Made by a program: the position numbers and the translations under genes. Source: an uncultured Prevotellaceae bacterium (GTDB taxonomy: Bacteria; Bacteroidota; Bacteroidia; Bacteroidales; Muribaculaceae). From it: DNA of 47,185 nucleotides. The notes beneath the pieces are model-generated. The model was not told the origin of the DNA, made no database searches, and saw nothing but the letters and a program-made list of their open reading frames with translations. Shown in pieces: positions 18,518-27,258 of this stretch. Each line of letters opens with the position of its first letter. Position 1 is the stretch's first letter. The stretch covers positions 1 to 47,185 of the forward strand of contig CAMVBJ010000026.1 in assembly GCA_947165675.1 (NCBI GenBank). Reading direction: 5' to 3'.

Positions 18518-18544
18518 ATCCTGGTTGTAAAGGGGTTAATAATC

Positions 18545-20008
18545 TCATTTAGCTTCGGCGGCAAAGACCTCCAGTACCTGCTCACGGTCATCAAAGTGGT
18601 GCTTCACACCCTTGATTTCCTGGTAATCCTCATGTCCCTTGCCAGCCACGAGCACCACATCGCCAGGCAGGGCAAGCTGGCAAGCCGTACGAATGGCCTG
18701 ATAGCGGTCTGTAATAGTCAGCGTCGTCAATCGTTTCTCATCGGGCAAGCCCTCTTCCATCTGGCGTAATATTTCATCGGGATCCTCGTTGCGGGGGTTG
18801 TCACTGGTGAGAATCACGCGGTCACTACGCAAGGCCGATTCCCTCGCCATGATGGGGCGCTTTCCAGCATCACGGTTACCACCACAGCCACACACGGTGA
18901 TGATGTTACCGTTGGTGCCCACGACCTCGCGAATGGTGTCGAGCACATTAACCAAGGCGTCTGGCGTGTGGGCATAGTCCACGATGGCGGTATAACCACG
19001 AGGCGAGCGCAACGTCTGGAAACGGCCAGCAACGGGTTCGAGCAGGCTCATCTTGACGAGAACTTGATGGGGATCAAAGCCCAACAAGAGCGATGCACCA
19101 TAGACCGACAGCAGGTTGTAAGCATTAAAGCGGCCCGTAAACAACACCTCGACCTGATTGCCATTGAGTTCCAGCGTAGTGCCGTCCAAGCGCGACTCCA
19201 CAATCCGCCCTTTATAGTCGGCCATAGAGCGCAAGGAGTAATGATACTTAGCGGCACGGGTGTTCTGCAACATCACGTCACCCACCTTGTCATCGGCATT
19301 GACAAGTGCAAAGGCACCTTCGGGTAGCATGTCGAAGAACATTTTCTTGGCCGCGATGTAATTGTCCACCGTCTTGTGGAAGTCCATGTGGTCACGGGTA
19401 AGGTTGGTAAATATACCTCCTGCAAAGGTAATACCCTCGATGCGGCGCTGCACACACGCATGTGAACTCACTTCCATAAAGGCATACTCGCAACCAGCTT
19501 GAACCATCTCGTGCAAGAGGCGGTTAAGGGTCAAGTGGTCGGGCGTGGTCTGCTTGGCAGTCTCCTCACGGGTGTCGATGATGTTCTTGACGGTTGAGAG
19601 CAATCCAGCTTTGTGCCCCATGAGACGTGACATCTCGTAGAGCAACGTGGCGGTTGTGGTCTTGCCGTTAGTGCCGGTGACGCCCACCAGACGAAGGTTT
19701 CTTGACGGATGGTCAAACCACTCGTCGGCAATGTGAGCCAGAGCGACAACGCTGTTATCCACTTGTACATAGGTGACATAATCATGCATCTTGGCCGGTA
19801 ATTCCTCGCACACGATAGCACGGGCACCAACGGCAATCACATCGGCAATAAAGCGGTGAGAATCCACGGCAACGCCCTTGACGGCGACAAACAAGACGCC
19901 ATCACGAGCCTTACGCGAGTCATTGATGACATCCTGGATTTCAATATCGGTGTTGCCCACCACCTGGATGGGCTTGATTGACATGAGCAGTTGTGATAAT
20001 TTCTTCAT
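18545..20008 (-). CDS. murE: UDP-MurNAc-tripeptide ligase MurE (meso-diaminopimelate type)
   Basis: 487 residues. MurE adds the third stem residue to UDP-MurNAc-L-Ala-D-Glu. It has the ATP loop GTNGKTTT at 112-119, DHLTLNRLLHEM and EVSSHACVQRRIEG in the central domain, and DYAHTPDALVNVL in the C-terminal domain. The DNPR motif at 403-406 is the marker for meso-diaminopimelate specificity rather than lysine. This fits lysA elsewhere in the window, which consumes the same precursor. It starts 15 bases after ftsI. Confidence 0.97.
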   Translation of the reverse strand: MKKLSQLLMSIKPIQVVGNTDIEIQDVINDSRKARDGVLFVAVKGVAVDSHRFIADVIAVGARAIVCEELPAKMHDYVTYVQVDNSVVALAHIADEWFDHPSRNLRLVGVTGTNGKTTTATLLYEMSRLMGHKAGLLSTVKNIIDTREETAKQTTPDHLTLNRLLHEMVQAGCEYAFMEVSSHACVQRRIEGITFAGGIFTNLTRDHMDFHKTVDNYIAAKKMFFDMLPEGAFALVNADDKVGDVMLQNTRAAKYHYSLRSMADYKGRIVESRLDGTTLELNGNQVEVLFTGRFNAYNLLSVYGASLLLGFDPHQVLVKMSLLEPVAGRFQTLRSPRGYTAIVDYAHTPDALVNVLDTIREVVGTNGNIITVCGCGGNRDAGKRPIMARESALRSDRVILTSDNPRNEDPDEILRQMEEGLPDEKRLTTLTITDRYQAIRTACQLALPGDVVLVAGKGHEDYQEIKGVKHHFDDREQVLEVFAAEAK

Positions 20009-20023
20009 GTTGTTTTCAGTAGG

Positions 20024-22180
20024 TTAGGAATTTCTTAATTTTAAACTAATACGCTGACCACGGGCATAGTGTGAGCCTGCCGAAAGGCTCTGGCTGGTGA
20101 CCATACCCGACCCTGTGAAGTTCACGACGAGACCTGCATCTTCAAGTATCTTGATCGCCTCACGGACACTCAAGCCGATCACGTCGGGCACACCCTTCTC
20201 AATCTTGGCAGGACGGGAATAGCGGTGCGAGGTCTTGACAGACAGACCCTGCTTAACGTTGTTGGCCGAACGGTCATTCATCGAGGCATAGAACGTGGGA
20301 TAACTCTTCACATCGTTGGCGTCAGCCTTGACGTTTTTGGCGTTCTTGCCTCCTTTATTCTCGGTCCGGTAGTCCGAACTGATATCGAGCAGGCCTCGGG
20401 CATACATCTTCCGGGCCACGTTTTTCAACACCATGCCACTGCTGGCTCCAGCTCCACGGTCAGCTCCCAACATGAGCACGATGCAGGAGTACTTGGGCTT
20501 ATCGAAGGGGAAGAAGCCACAGAAAGCAAGCCTCTTCTTGCTGCCATACTTGCCACCGACGACGTCATATGCCGTGCCTGTCTTGCCAGCAATCTCCACC
20601 TTGTCGTCCTGTACCCAGTGACGTGCGGTACCATGATCACCCCACACCACGTCGTGAAGCATGGTGCGCAGCTTGCGGGCATTCTCGGGAGAGCACACTT
20701 GCTTGCGGATGTAGGTCACAGGGATAATCGAGTCGGGCTCTCCTTCACGGGAAAGCTTCTTGAACAGGTGAGGACGCACATACTTGCCATCATTAGCAAT
20801 GGCATTGTACATCGCCAGCGTGCACAATGGCGGGATGCGGGAACCGTATCCGTAGGCCTGACGCGAGAGCGTCACGCGGCCACCATTAGCAATGGTGGCA
20901 TCCTGGAACCAGGGTGTGGTCTCACCGGCAATACCCGAGTGGAACGGCTCAAAGAAGCCCATCTCCTCAAGGCGCTTGCGGAACCCCTGGGGATCCTTGT
21001 CATATTTCTTGACGATAATCTTGGCCATGCCGATGTTGGACGAGGTCTCGATAATCTGTCGTGGCGTGCGGGTAGCGCCACCATGGCTGTCGGTGATGGG
21101 GTTACCACCTGCATAGGTCCATGACGAACCCGTGACAATGGGTTCATCGATATTGCTGATGATGCCGTCCTCGAGGGCCACCATCATTGAGATGGTCTTG
21201 ACCACAGAACCTGGCTCATAGCCCAGCACAGCGTGATTCACACCCTCGACATAGTTGCCCGTCTTGGAATCAAGTTCCAGATTACTGATCGCCTTGATTT
21301 CGCCTGTTGCCACCTCCATGAGCACACAGGTACCCCACTCGGCACCCGTCTCGAGGCACATGTTATTGAGCTCATTTTCCACGATATCCTGTATCTGGAC
21401 ATTGATGGTCGTGGTGATGTCATATCCCTTGACAGCAGGCACACTCTCGGCTCTGACGATGCCGTTGGTGAGCTGGATGTTGCGGGCCTTACCCGGCTTG
21501 CCATAGAGCAGAGAGTCCAACGCCATTTCCAAACCCGAACGGCCACGGATGCAGCTACTGAGGGAGTCCTGACCTACAGTGCCGATACTACGGGCAGCCA
21601 TGTTACCGTAGGGCTTGATGCGACGGTTGTGCATCTCGTAGTAGAAGCCGTTCTTGTTCTTGGCACGGCACAGGAACGGGAAACGACGAACGCGCTCATA
21701 CTCCTTGTGTGTGAGCATGCGAGTAAACAGCTTGTAGGCACGGTTCTTCCTGGCCTTTTTGCCAGGAGCCGGATTCTTGGCTGCATCCAGGATGCGCTTG
21801 CGATCCTCAAGAATCTTGGACTTCCACTGCTCGGCCGTCATCGTGTTATCAAATACGGCAAGGCTGTCGCACAACGGGCCGATATCCTTCATCAGCGTGT
21901 CCTCCTTAATGCCATCGGTAAACCAGTCGATGCGGGGCACATAGTATTGCAGGTTAGCAGCAAGTACCGTCCCATTATCGGCGAGCAGCTTGCCACGTTC
22001 AGGCTCAATGGGCGTGGTGATGGTCAAGACCGAGTCTGCCTTCATCTGCCAAGCCCTGGCCTGGATAGTGGTGGTTTTAAACAAGTTCCACACAATCGTG
22101 ATGGAGAACAGGAGCATGAATCCTACAACGATTCCATACCTGACAAGAATATGTCGCTTATTATTCTGTTTCATTGCCAT
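20024..22180 (-). CDS. ftsI: Division transpeptidase FtsI / PBP3 with C-terminal PASTA domain
   Basis: 718 residues (an ATG two codons in is also possible). FtsI is the septal class B penicillin-binding protein that cross-links peptidoglycan with FtsW. One N-terminal membrane helix (YGIVVGFMLLFSITIVWNLF) is followed by the dimerisation domain with ERGKLLADNG. The transpeptidase domain carries SVVK (325-328, acyl serine), SSN (380-382) and KTG (533-535). A single PASTA domain ends the protein (GVPDVIGLSVREAIKILEDAG, about 660-718), a layout also seen in spore/Gram-positive PBPs and in Bacteroidota. It lies between ftsL and murE. Confidence 0.96.
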   Translation of the reverse strand: MAMKQNNKRHILVRYGIVVGFMLLFSITIVWNLFKTTTIQARAWQMKADSVLTITTPIEPERGKLLADNGTVLAANLQYYVPRIDWFTDGIKEDTLMKDIGPLCDSLAVFDNTMTAEQWKSKILEDRKRILDAAKNPAPGKKARKNRAYKLFTRMLTHKEYERVRRFPFLCRAKNKNGFYYEMHNRRIKPYGNMAARSIGTVGQDSLSSCIRGRSGLEMALDSLLYGKPGKARNIQLTNGIVRAESVPAVKGYDITTTINVQIQDIVENELNNMCLETGAEWGTCVLMEVATGEIKAISNLELDSKTGNYVEGVNHAVLGYEPGSVVKTISMMVALEDGIISNIDEPIVTGSSWTYAGGNPITDSHGGATRTPRQIIETSSNIGMAKIIVKKYDKDPQGFRKRLEEMGFFEPFHSGIAGETTPWFQDATIANGGRVTLSRQAYGYGSRIPPLCTLAMYNAIANDGKYVRPHLFKKLSREGEPDSIIPVTYIRKQVCSPENARKLRTMLHDVVWGDHGTARHWVQDDKVEIAGKTGTAYDVVGGKYGSKKRLAFCGFFPFDKPKYSCIVLMLGADRGAGASSGMVLKNVARKMYARGLLDISSDYRTENKGGKNAKNVKADANDVKSYPTFYASMNDRSANNVKQGLSVKTSHRYSRPAKIEKGVPDVIGLSVREAIKILEDAGLVVNFTGSGMVTSQSLSAGSHYARGQRISLKLRNS

Positions 22181-22214
22181 AGTGGTTCGGACATTAGATG
22201 GGACTACTGATTAC

Positions 22215-22556
22215 TTACTTGGACTTCAATTCATAGGGGGGATCGTCAGGAGCAGTCAAGCCCAGATGCTTCTCTCTCATGAGCTTGGTCATCTCGCTCT
22301 CGAGAATCATCGAATTGTAGTCGGCACTCGCATTCACGAGGTCGGTTTGGGCATTGGCAAGTTCCACCTTGAGATTCAAGACTTCCTGCATGCTGCTCTG
22401 GCAAACAAACTTATTGGCAATATAGGCCAGCGTCATCACCACGAGGGCGATGATGTACACGGCATTCCGCTTGAAGAAGTCAAGCGAGAAGAATCGGCCC
22501 TGGATGATGTCTTTTCCGGCCTTTTTCCCATTGATTGCTGAATTATTCCCTTTCAT
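22215..22556 (-). CDS. ftsL: FtsL-like division protein
   Basis: 113 residues: a charged N-terminus (~33 residues), one membrane helix (AVYIIALVVMTLAYIANKF) and an extracytoplasmic segment with heptad-like spacing (VLNLKVELANAQTDLVNASADYNSMI). FtsL is a small bitopic divisome protein whose coiled coil pairs with FtsB/FtsQ. The sequence itself is poorly conserved, so the call rests on topology and on the fixed position between rsmH and ftsI. It starts 29 bases after rsmH. Confidence 0.8.
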   Translation of the reverse strand: MKGNNSAINGKKAGKDIIQGRFFSLDFFKRNAVYIIALVVMTLAYIANKFVCQSSMQEVLNLKVELANAQTDLVNASADYNSMILESEMTKLMREKHLGLTAPDDPPYELKSK

Positions 22557-22585
22557 AGTTCTGTATCAATACTTTATGGGTAAAA

Positions 22586-23500
22586 TCACTTGTCATTGAT
22601 GCCTACAAACTCGGCGATGCGCAGCTTGGCACTGCGCGAACGGGGATTGCGAGCCACCTCCTCGTCGCTGGGAGCGATCACCTTGCCCGTGATCACTCGC
22701 CATGGGGTGTTGACACGGCCATAGAAGTCCTTCTCCTGCTTACCCTCGATGTTGCCAGTGCGCATGAAGTTCTTGACCAGCCTGTCCTCCAAGGAGTGAT
22801 AGGTGATGATGGCAAGCCTGCCACCAGGATTGAGCACATCCATCGACTGGGACAACAATTTACGCAGGGCATCTAACTCGCCGTTGACCTCGATGCGCAA
22901 GGCTTGGAAAACCATCGAGAGCTCTTTCTTCTCCTGGGCAGCCTTGAGCAAGGGACGCAGGACCTCGACCAACTGTCCTGTCGTTGACAGCGGACGGGCC
23001 TTAACGATGGCTGCCGCCAGGCGACGGGACTGCCGCAACTCGCCATACAGGTAAAGGACATCGGCCAAGCGGTCCACGTCATAGCTGTTGAGCAGTTCAC
23101 GCGCGGTGAACGATGCGCTGCGGTTCATGCGCATGTCCAGTGGCGCGTCAGCCCGGAATGTGAAGCCGCGTTCCACATCGTCAAAGTGATGGAACGAGAC
23201 ACCCAGGTCGGCAAGAATACCATCCACGCCATTGATGCCGTAGTAGCGCAGGAAATTCTGGAGGTAGGCAAAATTGCCGTGTGCAAATGTAAACCTCGGA
23301 TCCTGTAAACGGTTGGACCAAGCATCCATATCCTGATCCATCCCCACGAGACGACCATTAGGACCCAAGTGCTCCATGATGGCACGGCTGTGACCGCCAC
23401 CACCGAAGGTGACGTCCACATAGGTGCCATCCGACTTGATGGCAAGCCCAGCTATCGTTTCGACGAGCAGGGCCGGGATATGATAAACTACTTGTTCCAT
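22586..23500 (-). CDS. rsmH: 16S rRNA (cytosine-1402-N4)-methyltransferase RsmH (MraW)
   Basis: 305 residues from the ATG at 23500 (MEQVVYHIPALLVET). RsmH methylates C1402 of 16S rRNA using S-adenosylmethionine. It shows the SAM loop DVTFGGGGHSRAIMEHL, GILADLGVSFHHFDD and PLDMRMN, and C-terminal ITYHSLEDRLVKNF. The frame is open a further 55 codons upstream, but that part runs through the promoter at 23548-23555 and lacks family similarity, so the shorter start is used. It is the first gene of the dcw operon; no mraZ precedes it. Confidence 0.96.
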   Translation of the reverse strand: MEQVVYHIPALLVETIAGLAIKSDGTYVDVTFGGGGHSRAIMEHLGPNGRLVGMDQDMDAWSNRLQDPRFTFAHGNFAYLQNFLRYYGINGVDGILADLGVSFHHFDDVERGFTFRADAPLDMRMNRSASFTARELLNSYDVDRLADVLYLYGELRQSRRLAAAIVKARPLSTTGQLVEVLRPLLKAAQEKKELSMVFQALRIEVNGELDALRKLLSQSMDVLNPGGRLAIITYHSLEDRLVKNFMRTGNIEGKQEKDFYGRVNTPWRVITGKVIAPSDEEVARNPRSRSAKLRIAEFVGINDK

Positions 23501-23547
23501 TGCTTTCTCTTGGTGTGTCAACTTTTGCCTCGCTTTTTTGAGGACTC

Positions 23548-23555
23548 CAAAGGTA
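23548..23555 (-). promoter_or_regulatory. -7 element of the dcw operon promoter (TACCTTTG)
   Basis: CAAAGGTA on the plus strand gives TACCTTTG on the minus strand, 47 bases before the rsmH ATG. A TTG (plus-strand CAA at 23578-23580) sits 22 bases further upstream as a possible -33 element. Neither element recurs clearly inside the operon, which suggests one main promoter for the 15 kb cluster. Confidence 0.65.
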
Positions 23556-23845
23556 CTACTTTTTTTTTGATAATTTACAATCGCAAAGCCATTAATTTGC
23601 AATTTTAAAAGAATATTTTTCAACACCCCATTGTTGATAACTTTATAGCCATTGGGTTTCAGCATGATATATTAAACTTGTCAATAATTTACAACTGCAA
23701 AAAGTTCTAAATTGGGCCCGATTGAAGCTACGCTCCCATCACGATTGGCTCATTCCCGATTCCCGTCTAACACAATCTACCTCCAGAAAATCACCATTTT
23801 TGCAGTATTTATGATTTATACACATTTTTTTAGAGATTTTTTTAA

Positions 23846-23853
23846 TACTTTTG
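23846..23853 (+). promoter_or_regulatory. -7 element of lysA leader promoter (TACTTTTG)
   Basis: TACTTTTG fits TAnnTTTG. Transcription would begin near 23860, leaving a leader of about 124 nt before the lysA ATG. Between this and the rsmH promoter (23556-23845) I see AT-rich DNA without a gene. Confidence 0.6.
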
Positions 23854-23859
23854 CCACAT

Positions 23860-23953
23860 GATATCAGAAGGCCGTCTATAAGACGGAAACTTAGAATAAT
23901 CGTTGATTTAAGAGATAGATGGCACACAACTCAGAAGGCATGTGCCATTTTTT
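23860..23953 (+). ncRNA. Structured lysA leader ending in an intrinsic terminator (attenuator or small RNA candidate)
   Basis: A 6-bp stem with triloop (CCGTCT at 23872-23877 with AGACGG at 23881-23886) is followed by a linker and a second hairpin (ATGGCACA at 23919-23926 with TGTGCCAT at 23941-23948, extendable to 10 pairs). Six T residues follow at 23948-23953. A transcript from the promoter at 23846 would end here, 30 bases before lysA. It is too short for a classical lysine riboswitch. It may be an attenuator for lysA or a separate ~95-nt RNA; the promoter-to-terminator layout recalls the Bacteroidales-1 RNA motif, which I could not verify. Confidence 0.5.
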
Positions 23954-23983
23954 GATTTAAGGATTTATTAGCAAGATATTTGT

Positions 23984-25156
23984 ATGCTTGACACATTTAA
24001 TCAACACGGATTTGCGATGGATCTTGTCGAGAAGACCCCAACGCCGTTTTACTACTATGACATGGACGTGCTGCGCTCCACTATCGACGAAATCAAGCGC
24101 TGCACCGCAGGCTTTCCGTTCAAGGTGCACTATGCGCTCAAGGCAAACGGCAACCCTCACATCATCAACGAGATAATGCATCATGGACTGGGAGCGGACC
24201 TGGTGAGTGGCGGTGAACTTAAAGCGGCTATCGAAGCAGGGTTTCCGACCCAAGACATGAACTTCTCGGGCGTTGGAAAAACCGACTGGGAAATCCGTTT
24301 TGGACTGTCCTACGACATCGGGTGCTTCAACGTGGAATCAGTCCCCGAACTCGATGTCATTAACCAGCTTGCTCAAGAAATGGGTAAGACCGCCAACATT
24401 GCCTTCAGAGTCAATCCCGACATCGATGCCCACACCCACAAGTATATTACAACAGGAACAGCCGACAACAAATTCGGCATCAATATCGAGGTCCTTGAGT
24501 CGGTTATCAATCACGCTCTGGAACTTCCTAACATCCACTTGCGCGGCCTGCATTTTCACATCGGTTCCCAGATTACAATCATGCAGCCTTTTGTCATGCT
24601 GTGCGACACCATCAATGGGCTGCTCGACCATTACGACAAGCGCGGAATCCACTTTGAAATCATCAATGTGGGGGGCGGTTTAGGCATCGACTATTCCACT
24701 CCCGACACTCATCCTCTACCCGATTTTGAAAGTTACTTCAACACTTTCAAGAACCACCTCAAACTGCGTGATAATCAGGAACTACACTTTGAGTTGGGCC
24801 GTTCAATCGTGGGCGAGTGCGGCACGCTGATTACCCGTGTCACCTTTGTCAAGGAGAGTCGTAACAAGAAGTTCGTCATCCTCGATGCCGGCATGACCGA
24901 CCTCATCAGGCCAGCGCTCTATGAAGCGCATCACGAAATCCAGAACTTGACATCCCGCGAGAGCACCCAGGCGGTCTATGATATCGTCGGCCCTGTCTGC
25001 GAGTCAAGTGACGTATTTGCCCACGACCGCAGCCTGCCCGTGACCCACCGTGGAGACCTAATTGCCATCCGTTCAGCTGGAGCCTACGGTGAGTCCATGG
25101 CATCGAGATACAACATGCGAGCCCTGCCTCACAGCGTCTTTCATACCGGCAATTAA
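23984..25156 (+). CDS. lysA: Diaminopimelate decarboxylase
   Basis: 390 residues. LysA decarboxylates meso-diaminopimelate to L-lysine with pyridoxal phosphate, the last step of lysine synthesis. The alanine-racemase-fold barrel shows HYALKAN with the PLP lysine K53, LRGLHFHIGSQI, the phosphate-binding glycine loop NVGGGLGIDY and ELGRSIVGECG. The C-terminal beta domain has GPVCESSD with the active-site cysteine contributed across the dimer, and AYGESMASRYN. It stands divergent from the dcw operon and behind a terminator-bearing leader. Confidence 0.95.
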   Translation: MLDTFNQHGFAMDLVEKTPTPFYYYDMDVLRSTIDEIKRCTAGFPFKVHYALKANGNPHIINEIMHHGLGADLVSGGELKAAIEAGFPTQDMNFSGVGKTDWEIRFGLSYDIGCFNVESVPELDVINQLAQEMGKTANIAFRVNPDIDAHTHKYITTGTADNKFGINIEVLESVINHALELPNIHLRGLHFHIGSQITIMQPFVMLCDTINGLLDHYDKRGIHFEIINVGGGLGIDYSTPDTHPLPDFESYFNTFKNHLKLRDNQELHFELGRSIVGECGTLITRVTFVKESRNKKFVILDAGMTDLIRPALYEAHHEIQNLTSRESTQAVYDIVGPVCESSDVFAHDRSLPVTHRGDLIAIRSAGAYGESMASRYNMRALPHSVFHTGN

Positions 25157-25353
25157 TTTATTAAGCCAATAGCCTGACAACTCATTCTTCCGTGCTCAAT
25201 GGTGCGGACACACTTAATGTTGCCCAAAATCCGCATTTAGGCTCCACTTTTTAAAAAACACATAATCATTTATATTACAATCAATTAACCGAAAAAATAG
25301 TTTTTTTTTGAAAAATATTTACCGAAACCTATAGCAACATGAAAAAAAATGGC

Positions 25354-25361
25354 TACATTTG
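25354..25361 (+). promoter_or_regulatory. -7 element of the Lrp-family gene (TACATTTG)
   Basis: TACATTTG matches TAnnTTTG, 25 bases before the ATG at 25387. The -33 position is A-rich and shows no TTTG. The 230-base lysA-lrp gap holds nothing else recognisable. Confidence 0.55.
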
Positions 25362-25386
25362 CAATGTGATATAAATCTCTCACATC

Positions 25387-25851
25387 ATGGAAAAAATTGA
25401 TACTCTGGATAAGAAAATTCTTGAAATTGTAATGAACAACGCGCGCATACCAAGCAAAGACGTTGCCCAGGTATGCGGAGTATCACGCGCAGCCGTTCAT
25501 CAGAGAATCCAGCGTCTCATCGATGATGGCGTCATTACTGGATCGGGGTATAATGTGAACCCCAAGCTGCTCGGATATTCGACCTGCACTTTTATCGGAT
25601 TAACACTGGAACGTGGCTCCATGTACCGCAATGTGGTGCCCGAGTTACTCAAAATCAAGGAAGTAGTCGAGTGTCACTTCACCACTGGACACTACACTAT
25701 GATGATTAAGGTTTATGCCCGTGATAATGAACACTTAATGTCACTGGTCAACGACCGCATTCAGCACATCGACGGCGTAGCTGCCACCGAGACACTCATT
25801 TCACTGGAGCAAAGCATTAGCCGCACGTTACCCATTTATTATAATGAGTAA
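25387..25851 (+). CDS. Lrp/AsnC family transcriptional regulator
   Basis: 154 residues. An N-terminal winged helix-turn-helix (IPSKDVAQVCGVSRAAVHQRIQRLID, residues ~18-45) is followed by GVITGSGYNVNPKLLGY and a RAM ligand-binding domain (EVVECHFTTGHYTMMIKVYARDNEHLMSLVNDRI). Such proteins form octamers that sense amino acids and bind DNA (family knowledge). It has its own promoter and terminator, so it is a single-gene unit. Its place next to lysA makes lysine or a related amino acid a possible effector, but that is inference only. Confidence 0.92.
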   Translation: MEKIDTLDKKILEIVMNNARIPSKDVAQVCGVSRAAVHQRIQRLIDDGVITGSGYNVNPKLLGYSTCTFIGLTLERGSMYRNVVPELLKIKEVVECHFTTGHYTMMIKVYARDNEHLMSLVNDRIQHIDGVAATETLISLEQSISRTLPIYYNE

Positions 25852-25879
25852 CTGCAGGGTCATTAACTCATAGCTATCA

Positions 25880-25929
25880 CCAAGGGGGCAAGCATCATGA
25901 TGTTGATTTTGCCCTCTTGGCACTTTTTT
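25880..25929 (+). terminator. Intrinsic terminator after the Lrp-family gene
   Basis: A 12-bp stem, CCAAGGGGGCAA (25880-25891) with TTGCCCTCTTGG (25909-25920), has one G-U pair and is followed by TTTTTT at 25924-25929. The rest of the gap to 26016 shows no gene. Confidence 0.8.
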
Positions 25930-26016
25930 CTGGATTCATGGTGCAATGGCACCACACTCATGCATGGATGGACTGAAAAAAATGCTCAGTAGTTAGATGC
26001 TATCTGATTTTATTTG

Positions 26017-26024
26017 TACCTTTG
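26017..26024 (+). promoter_or_regulatory. -7 element of mannose-1-phosphate guanylyltransferase gene (TACCTTTG)
   Basis: TACCTTTG lies 56 bases before the ATG. A convincing -33 TTTG is not seen. Confidence 0.55.
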
Positions 26025-26080
26025 TCTGCAACAATAAATCACGATACAACCAATAACGATTAAAACAGAGAGATATCACA

Positions 26081-27160
26081 ATGAACGACAACCGATATTG
26101 CGTTATCATGTGCGGCGGTGTGGGAAGCCGTTTCTGGCCCTTTAGCAAAGTGGAAAAGCCCAAACAGTTCCTGGACTTCTTTGGCACTGGACGCAGCTTG
26201 TTGCAGATGGCGTTTGACCGCATGCAGGGCATCGTACCCGTTAACAACATCATCCTCATTACCAACGAGATGTATGAGCCACTCATCAAGGAGCAACTAC
26301 CCGATATCGCTGCCAGCCAGATTTTGCTTGAGCCCGTTCGCCGCAACACTGCGCCGTGCATCGCATGGGCAGCCCATCACATCAAGGCCATCAACCCTGA
26401 GGCCAAGATGATGGTCGCTCCCAGCGATCATCTCATCCTGAACGTGGAGCGATTCCGTGAAAGCGTGGTTAAGGCATTTGAGTTCATCGAGACGCGGGAC
26501 GCACTTGTGACAATGGGCATCAAGCCCAGCCGCACCGAGACCGGTTATGGCTACATCCAGGTGGGAGAACAAGTTGAAGGGGACTTTGCGGCAGTCAAGA
26601 CGTTTACCGAGAAGCCCAACGAGGAGTTGGCACGCGTGTTCATTAAGTCGGGCGAATTTTTCTGGAACTCAGGGATGTTTTTCTGGAGCGCCGACAGCAT
26701 CCTCAAGGCCCTCAACCATTGTTCACCCGAGGTCAATGCGGTCTTTGAGAGAGGCCAGGAATACTTCGGCACTCAACAGGAACAGCAATATATCAATGCC
26801 CACTTTGAGGAGAGCCCCAGCATCAGCATCGACTTTGCCGTAATGGAGAAAGCCCCCAACGTCTATGTTGAGACCGTGGACTTCGGCTGGAACGACTTGG
26901 GCACCTGGAGGTCACTCTATGACCACTCACCCAAGAACCGTGATGGAAATGTGACCCAGAACTGCAAGGCGCTCATGTTCAACAGTCACAACAATATCGT
27001 TGCCATAAAGGGCGACAAACTGGTGGTAGCATCGGGGTTGGAAGGCTACATTGTCGCCGATGTTGACGATGCGCTACTCATCGTTCCCATGGAAGAGGAG
27101 CAGAGGATCAAGCAGTATGTCAACGACGTGAAAACCAAGTTTGGTGACAAATTTCTCTAA
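26081..27160 (+). CDS. manC: Mannose-1-phosphate guanylyltransferase (GDP-mannose pyrophosphorylase)
   Basis: 359 residues. The enzyme joins mannose-1-phosphate and GTP to GDP-mannose, the donor for mannose and fucose in glycans. It shows the nucleotidyltransferase signature MCGGVGSRFWPFSKVEKPKQF near the N-terminus, MVAPSDHLI, ETGYGYI, KTFTEKPNEE and SIDFAVMEKAPNVYVETVDFGWNDLGTW. The phosphomannose isomerase domain found in larger ManC/AlgA proteins is absent; the length fits the single-function form. It stands alone between its promoter and a hairpin terminator, not in a polysaccharide cluster. Confidence 0.95.
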   Translation: MNDNRYCVIMCGGVGSRFWPFSKVEKPKQFLDFFGTGRSLLQMAFDRMQGIVPVNNIILITNEMYEPLIKEQLPDIAASQILLEPVRRNTAPCIAWAAHHIKAINPEAKMMVAPSDHLILNVERFRESVVKAFEFIETRDALVTMGIKPSRTETGYGYIQVGEQVEGDFAAVKTFTEKPNEELARVFIKSGEFFWNSGMFFWSADSILKALNHCSPEVNAVFERGQEYFGTQQEQQYINAHFEESPSISIDFAVMEKAPNVYVETVDFGWNDLGTWRSLYDHSPKNRDGNVTQNCKALMFNSHNNIVAIKGDKLVVASGLEGYIVADVDDALLIVPMEEEQRIKQYVNDVKTKFGDKFL

Positions 27161-27192
27161 TTGACGTTAACCGCCAATACGGGCGAAACAAT

Positions 27193-27225
27193 ACACGGGA
27201 TTCTTGATAGACAAGGATCCCGTGT
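27193..27225. terminator. Hairpin between convergent manC and ssb
   Basis: A perfect 9-bp stem, ACACGGGAT (27193-27201) with ATCCCGTGT (27217-27225). AT-rich DNA follows on the plus strand; the minus strand has only a weak T-rich tail. It may serve both genes. Confidence 0.6.
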
Positions 27226-27258
27226 TATATTATACCAGTGGTTATCTTATTCGATTGA

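Noticed and set aside
23501-23665. Extended N-terminus of RsmH
   Set aside because: The extra 55 codons cover the operon promoter, and the family N-terminus begins at the ATG at 23500.
23860-23983. Classical lysine riboswitch upstream of lysA
   Set aside because: The leader is about 124 nt with two simple hairpins; the known lysine riboswitch needs ~170 nt and a five-helix junction, which is not seen.
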